Below are positions 60,155-64,000 of a stretch of DNA of 64,000 nucleotides, piece after piece; within the stretch, counting starts at the first letter, position 1, and the number at the start of each line of letters is the position of its first letter. Source of the DNA: Photobacterium sp. CCB-ST2H9 (GTDB lineage Bacteria; Pseudomonadota; Gammaproteobacteria; Enterobacterales; Vibrionaceae). The translations under genes and the position numbers were made by a program. The notes under the pieces are model-generated. The model was not told the origin of the DNA. It did no database searches and worked only from the letters and a program-made list of their open reading frames with translations. The stretch covers positions 15,851 to 79,850 of the forward strand of contig NZ_CP100427.1 in the NCBI RefSeq assembly GCF_023151555.2, given 5' to 3'.

Positions 60155-60155
60155 C
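60147..60155 (+). promoter_or_regulatory. C1-type operator motif overlapping the coi-like stop codon
   Basis: CTTTCCTAACACG on the plus strand; its TAA is the stop codon of the 71-aa gene. Confidence 0.6.
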
Positions 60156-60186
60156 ACGTTATCAAGTTGTTAGTTAACCACCCTTT

Positions 60187-60195
60187 GTTAGGAAA
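60187..60195 (-). promoter_or_regulatory. C1-type operator motif in the immunity region
   Basis: TTTTCCTAACAAAGG read on the minus strand, in the gap between the coi-like and C1-like genes. Confidence 0.65.
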
Positions 60196-60302
60196 AGATG
60201 GCTCATTAGCAACTTGTTTCACCCATCACAAACCACTAGAACCACTTGAAAAGACAGTGTGTTAGCTGTATTTTTCGTCATGTGTGCTAATATCTCCATT
60301 AC

Positions 60303-60311
60303 GTTAGGAAA
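60303..60311 (-). promoter_or_regulatory. C1-type operator motif near the C1-like promoter
   Basis: TTTTCCTAACGTA read on the minus strand, about 32 bp upstream of the TATAAT at 60343. Confidence 0.6.
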
Positions 60312-60342
60312 ACAGCACACACTTAGATCTGTACGACATTTT

Positions 60343-60348
60343 TATAAT
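60343..60348 (+). promoter_or_regulatory. Candidate -10 box of the C1-like gene
   Basis: A perfect TATAAT, 95 bp before the start codon. The -35 position has only a weak match, which would suit a regulated promoter. Confidence 0.4.
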
Positions 60349-60376
60349 ACGAAAATTTCTAATACATTTTTCCACA

Positions 60377-60408
60377 GTTAGGAAAAAATCAGCTTATGCT
60401 TTCCTAAC
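60377..60408. promoter_or_regulatory. Bivalent inverted operator pair upstream of the C1-like gene
   Basis: GTTAGGAAA (60377-60385) and TTTCCTAAC (60400-60408) form a perfect 9-bp inverted repeat with a 14-bp spacer, 34 bp before the C1-like start. In P1 the c1 gene is likewise preceded by the inverted pair Op99a,b, through which C1 represses itself. Confidence 0.75.
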
Positions 60409-60442
60409 TTAGTGGCATTTTATCGACATTCATAAAGGTTCT

Positions 60443-61201
60443 ATGATGGTTACGAATGAGGTTTTTTCTGATACGTATAACAGGTTCTTGAAGCTCAAGA
60501 CTGAGTTCAAGAGTTATGCGCTTGAACATGCACGTTATTCAGAAACGTATGAAGCAGTAGACGAACTAGGTCATCGAAAATTGTCCAAGCGTCGACCTAT
60601 CGTCGTTATAGATGACAATAGAAAAACGAGAACAGTAGAGCGCATGCTGAAGGAGTGGCATGAAATTAGAGACACGCTGCATGAAATGTCTCCCGAACGA
60701 TTTCCTCTCAATTCTGGGATATTTAATCCTGAGCCTCTGATTCTCAAGGATGTTATCTCTGTGTCCATCTATCTAAATGGAGCTACCCGCTCACAGCAAA
60801 AGAAGGCCAGTAATTTAATCCAACGTGTAAATGTCGCGTTATCTCGATATAAAGCTAAGCCTGAGAAAGCAGTATACAAAGAACAAATCCAGGCATTAGA
60901 ACAGGATCTGGCTCTCCTTGAGTCCGACCCAGAAGCTACATATCGACTACGTGCCGATGGCTATACTGAGGTTGTAGCAATTGTAAAGTTCAAAGATTCG
61001 ATGGAAGAAAAATTCAAAGTTAGTGAAGCTGGGTTGTTCCTTGTTTCTCCGCTTAATCATCGCGATCCGATTTTTGTACGCACACCGCCAGAACAATCCA
61101 ATAAGGCAGGGCGTAGATCTATCTATGACTCTATACCAGAAGTGAAAATTTCACTTCCGCTTGCCGGTAAACTCTACAAAGAACCTAAAAAAAATGTATA
61201 G
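60443..61201 (+). CDS. C1-like lysogeny repressor
   Basis: 252 residues; AAAGG precedes the ATG. From memory of P1 C1 (283 aa), matching blocks in the same order are: an N-terminal YNRFLKLKTEFKSYALEHAR, RRPIVVIDDN (P1 RPVVVL), a Trp-containing helix then FNPEPLILKDV (P1 YPVPNILRGV), YRLRADGYTEVVAIVKF (P1 FRMRVHGFSETMLRVHY) and SIYDSIPE (P1 SLYDSIEP). C1 has no classical HTH and binds asymmetric 17-bp operators. The gene lies beside pacB, as in P1, and the densest cluster of the dispersed motif is just upstream. Function is inferred with good support. Confidence 0.72.
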   Translation: MMVTNEVFSDTYNRFLKLKTEFKSYALEHARYSETYEAVDELGHRKLSKRRPIVVIDDNRKTRTVERMLKEWHEIRDTLHEMSPERFPLNSGIFNPEPLILKDVISVSIYLNGATRSQQKKASNLIQRVNVALSRYKAKPEKAVYKEQIQALEQDLALLESDPEATYRLRADGYTEVVAIVKFKDSMEEKFKVSEAGLFLVSPLNHRDPIFVRTPPEQSNKAGRRSIYDSIPEVKISLPLAGKLYKEPKKNV

Positions 61202-61232
61202 CTGGTGGCCTCATGCATGTAGCAGAGAGAGT

Positions 61233-61260
61233 AGAGCACACTGATTCGTCCGTGTGCTCT
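61233..61260. terminator. Bidirectional terminator between C1-like gene and pacB
   Basis: AGAGCACAC and GTGTGCTCT form a 9-bp stem with a 10-base loop between the convergent genes. Confidence 0.65.
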
Positions 61261-61262
61261 AT

Positions 61263-62753
61263 TTATGCTGCTAAACCTTCATTTACCCAATTCTCTGCGT
61301 TATTACGCTCGTCGACCATGTCATTCGTAATAACAACATTAGCGGGCGTGTAGTTGGCAAGCATTCCGAAACAGTATGTGTCTGTCCGGTCCGGTGACTT
61401 GATGTTGTACTTCTGTTTCATGATTGGTTTTGGCATCATCACGTTCTGACCAGCTTCATTGATCGTACACGGAAGTTTTGAGCCCTGTTCAGCGGTTTTC
61501 ACATTTGAATCTATCCGGATCCGCCTACTCCTGATGCCATCTCTGAATGCTATATGCGCATACGCCCGCTGATTGAAGAATCGTTCACGGTCTTTGGTTG
61601 AGTGCATTCGTTTACCCCAGTGAATCCGTTGAACACGCATCTTCTTGCGCTCAAGCAGAGTCGCTGTATCGTAACCCTGTCCGTCACTATCCACCACAAT
61701 AGTGATATTCGGGTACCTCTCGTCTGAGCACTCTGCAAAAATTATGTCTGCAAACCGGACCGGATCAACGGTACCCTCCATCTCAGAAATACGATGGGTT
61801 ACAAGTTTTCGATTTACCCGGTGGCCAGAGACTTTCATGATGTTCAATACCGACTTATCTCGGCCGTTGCCCACGTCGACACACGCAATCCATCCCCAAT
61901 CATCATCCAGTATTGGCCTATAGTGGACTGCTTTATCCAGCTCATCTCGACCCAACAGATACCCGGAAATGGTTTTAGGGAACTCTCCACGCACCTTGAT
62001 GAGGTATTCTGCCGCTTCACGGCCCCCGTATTCCAACCGTTTATCGAGTATGAACTGCAGTGTAACTAGCGGTGATTCTTCTGAATTAAGCTTGATAGAC
62101 ACCCAGCGGCCACGCGGATATGCGAGCTTATTATGAGTGTCATAAAAATATCCCGAATTTTTTGTTGGCTGGGACAGCAACAGCATCCGGTTGTCTTTTT
62201 CCGTTAATGCGCCCGTCATAACCCCAAATGCGGCATCACTCACACCAGAAGCTTCATCGACAATATAAAAAAGATGTTTTGCGTGCGATCCTGCAAGAGA
62301 CTCTTCATTACCTACACGGCAACCTCGTGGTGTGGCGAACCAGGTTTTCTTGCTTGCAGTTGCGTAAAATTGGGTGTCAGTTAGAGTGAAATACTGCTCT
62401 ATCCAAGGCACGTTTTTACACAACTGTTTCCAGTTAATATTCAGGTATTTCCAAATAACTTGCTGGACTTGTGCAATTTTGTTCGCAACGATAACGACGT
62501 TGGCATCCGGGTATAAGATCATGTATGCCAAAATCATTATCGACGTCATGTCTGATTTGCCCGTACCATGACCGGAGGCCACCGACACTCGCGAACCGGT
62601 TTCCTGCGTAGGAATAATGATCTCTTCTTGCTGCCAGGTTGGCGTTTTACCCACCAGCTCAACAGCAAACCCTATCCAATCGTATCTGTATTTCTTAACG
62701 AGCTCCCAATATCGAGGGTCTGACGTTATTCTTTTGAGCTTTCTGGCCATCAA
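61263..62753 (-). CDS. pacB: Terminase large subunit (PacB)
   Basis: 496 residues, close to P1 PacB. The ATPase domain has Walker A SGHGTGKS (about 60-67) and Walker B FYIVDEAS (about 162-169). The nuclease domain has WIACVDVGNGRDK with the metal-binding Asp near 293, VVDSDGQGYDTATLL and a further acidic stretch. It powers headful packaging together with PacA. It overlaps pacA by 4 bp. Confidence 0.9.
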   Translation of the reverse strand: MMARKLKRITSDPRYWELVKKYRYDWIGFAVELVGKTPTWQQEEIIIPTQETGSRVSVASGHGTGKSDMTSIMILAYMILYPDANVVIVANKIAQVQQVIWKYLNINWKQLCKNVPWIEQYFTLTDTQFYATASKKTWFATPRGCRVGNEESLAGSHAKHLFYIVDEASGVSDAAFGVMTGALTEKDNRMLLLSQPTKNSGYFYDTHNKLAYPRGRWVSIKLNSEESPLVTLQFILDKRLEYGGREAAEYLIKVRGEFPKTISGYLLGRDELDKAVHYRPILDDDWGWIACVDVGNGRDKSVLNIMKVSGHRVNRKLVTHRISEMEGTVDPVRFADIIFAECSDERYPNITIVVDSDGQGYDTATLLERKKMRVQRIHWGKRMHSTKDRERFFNQRAYAHIAFRDGIRSRRIRIDSNVKTAEQGSKLPCTINEAGQNVMMPKPIMKQKYNIKSPDRTDTYCFGMLANYTPANVVITNDMVDERNNAENWVNEGLAA

Positions 62754-64000
62754 CCACCCTCGACTTCATCGTCAAAATCTGCCGAGTTAAACTCGTCATC
62801 ATCGAATTCATCTGGAAGTTCTTCGCTGGTGGCTGTCTCCAATTCATCGTCGGGTTGCTGTTCGAATTGCGGCCCCTGGCCCATCTCCTCCTCTTCAGCT
62901 CTTGCTATAGCCTCCTGAGTGACTTTTCTCTTCGCTTTTAACCATTGGTCATGTCTGGCTTTCTTACGCTGATATGCCCTTGCAGCGGCTTCCAGTTCAT
63001 CATCTGTTAAGCCTTCATCTTCGACAACAGGTTCAAATGTAGCGATCTCTCTTTTCGCTTCTTCTTCCACAGACATCGGTACCGGGATACCGAGCATTTC
63101 AAACTGTTTTGCAGTATCGAGGGCTGACCAGGACAGTTCTGATGCCCGTTTCAACAATTCAGCTGTTTTGTTTACAGCTGTCCACGGATCAACTGCGGGT
63201 AGCTTCATGGATGCGTGCTGTAGCTTTATGGCGTCATGAGTCGACTTGCTGCTGATGGCTGCCATAGAAGCAATGGACGCCTCTAAAGCACGCAAACGCC
63301 CTGAGAGACCAAATTCAACTTCAGCCAGGGCTTTGCTTATCGGGATGGGGTTGTTATTGAAGTCCTTTAGACTTTCACCTGATGCATAGAGAAGGCGAAT
63401 TCCATTTTTCTCCTCTGCGATATACTGCAGCATGGAGATGTATTGGGACCTGGCGGTCACAATTTCGTTGGCTAAATTGCCAGGCTCAATGTCTGTTGCC
63501 AGCTTCAGGAGTTCAGGGTCCAAACCTGAACGCTGAACGTAGCCTCCGTGAATGGTTGAGTATTTATGACCAGTCACGAAACGGCCGAGATGATCGCGGC
63601 CGTCACCTCCCCTGGCAGTTGCATCTCCAACTGCTAGATGATCATTTGATCCCATTTCATGATCATCAGAAATATGTGCGCAAGCACCAGGCACTACTGC
63701 GCGCCGGCCCTGGCTGCCGCTGATGTTTTTTACTTTGTTTTTCTGATGGTTATCATTCCGGGCCGCTTGACGTGATGTGACGTTTTGCTGCGCAATGATC
63801 TCTTCCAGTTGATCTTCCAAATCAGAGAATGCACCTGACTTGCGCAATTTTGAAAAGCTCCTGCGCACTTGCGCACCAGGTAGGTTTTCGCGCTCAGAGA
63901 ACTCAACCATATTGAGTAATGGATTTTGTATTGCCAGCTGTAGGTATTGTTTATAGATCCCCGGCCAATCTCGTTTAGTTGAGCGTTTTTTTTCTGCCGG
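62750..64000 (-). CDS. pacA: Terminase small subunit (PacA), 5' partial
   Basis: The apparent ATG at 63910 is internal: the same frame stays open to the window edge and reads RDWPGIYKQYLQLAIQNPLL, then MVEFSERENL, like the DNA-binding N-terminus of PacA-type proteins. 416 residues are visible. The middle is helical (DGRDHLGRFVTGHKYSTIHG region near 130) and the C-terminus is very acidic (about 350-416, DDEFNSADFDDEVEGG at the end), as in P1 PacA. It recognises the pac site, which lies inside this gene. Confidence 0.8.
   Translation of the reverse strand, partial: PAEKKRSTKRDWPGIYKQYLQLAIQNPLLNMVEFSERENLPGAQVRRSFSKLRKSGAFSDLEDQLEEIIAQQNVTSRQAARNDNHQKNKVKNISGSQGRRAVVPGACAHISDDHEMGSNDHLAVGDATARGGDGRDHLGRFVTGHKYSTIHGGYVQRSGLDPELLKLATDIEPGNLANEIVTARSQYISMLQYIAEEKNGIRLLYASGESLKDFNNNPIPISKALAEVEFGLSGRLRALEASIASMAAISSKSTHDAIKLQHASMKLPAVDPWTAVNKTAELLKRASELSWSALDTAKQFEMLGIPVPMSVEEEAKREIATFEPVVEDEGLTDDELEAAARAYQRKKARHDQWLKAKRKVTQEAIARAEEEEMGQGPQFEQQPDDELETATSEELPDEFDDDEFNSADFDDEVEGG
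63591..63815. other. Candidate pac site (TGATC hexamer cluster in pacA)
   Basis: TGATC hexamers at 63591 (TGATCG), 63639 (TGATCA), 63648 (TGATCC), 63660 (TGATCA), 63796 (TGATCT) and 63810 (TGATCT). P1 pac has four plus three TGATCA/G hexamers on either side of the cut, inside pacA, and its cleavage depends on Dam methylation. Here the arrangement is four plus two with a 130-bp gap. Confidence 0.6.

Noticed and set aside
1..64000. Plasmid partition genes parA/parB, P1-type phd-doc and portal/protease genes
   Set aside because: No candidate was recognised in any frame; they may lie outside the window.
1..64000. tRNA, rRNA or insertion sequences
   Set aside because: No convincing tRNA-like sequence, rRNA segment, transposase gene or terminal inverted repeats were seen by eye; a tRNA search program would be decisive.

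Overview
The window looks like most of a P1-type phage-plasmid: a temperate, contractile-tailed phage whose prophage replicates as an iteron plasmid. The evidence is a set of P1-like parts: DarB at the left edge, an iteron/Rep/GATC/DnaA-box origin, a DarA-LydB-LydA cluster, a contractile tail and head module, a Ref-type HNH protein, an ImmC-like region with a C1-like repressor, and PacB-PacA with TGATC hexamers inside pacA. GATC clusters, an E. coli-type LexA box and umuDC point to a Dam-positive gammaproteobacterial host. Base composition is around the mid-40s percent GC by eye. The host genus cannot be named from the sequence.

Layout. 1-7.5 kb: the 3' part of darB plus small genes. 7.8-8.6 kb: a family 25 glycosyltransferase cargo gene. 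8.8-10.3 kb: replication origin with iterons on both sides of rep. 10.4-11.6 kb: an AT-rich gene for a secreted, aerolysin-like protein. 11.7-15.9 kb (minus strand): antirestriction and lysis genes. 16-42 kb (minus strand): tail fibre, baseplate, tape-measure-like protein, tail chaperone, tube, sheath, capsid, a 3-TM holin, lytic transglycosylase, PAAR, spike, hub and ref. 42-45 kb: small early or regulatory genes. 45-50 kb: SOS-controlled umuDC and plus-strand cargo including a nuclease-like toxin with its immunity gene. 50.5-58 kb (minus strand): two DNA methyltransferases, an ASCH protein, serine and tyrosine recombinases, a Lar-like zinc protein and a TrfB/KorA-like regulator. 58.2-61.2 kb: immunity/regulatory region. 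61.3-64 kb: packaging genes, with pacA running off the right edge.

The most striking feature is a dispersed asymmetric motif. Read in the direction of the genes it controls, its consensus is TTTCCTAACAAA. There are about 20 copies between 15.9 and 60.4 kb, nearly all intergenic, with the densest cluster just upstream of the C1-like repressor gene. P1 C1 also binds many scattered asymmetric operators (consensus ATTGCTCTAATAAATTT), and the two motifs share a CTAAYAAA core. I infer a C1-type immunity network with a retuned operator, controlling early genes and also, unlike P1, head and lysis genes directly. Other notable items are a candidate +1 programmed frameshift (CTT TGA C) in the tail chaperone gene, a P1-like pac site, two cargo toxins, and several large perfect palindromes in the two main regulatory gaps.
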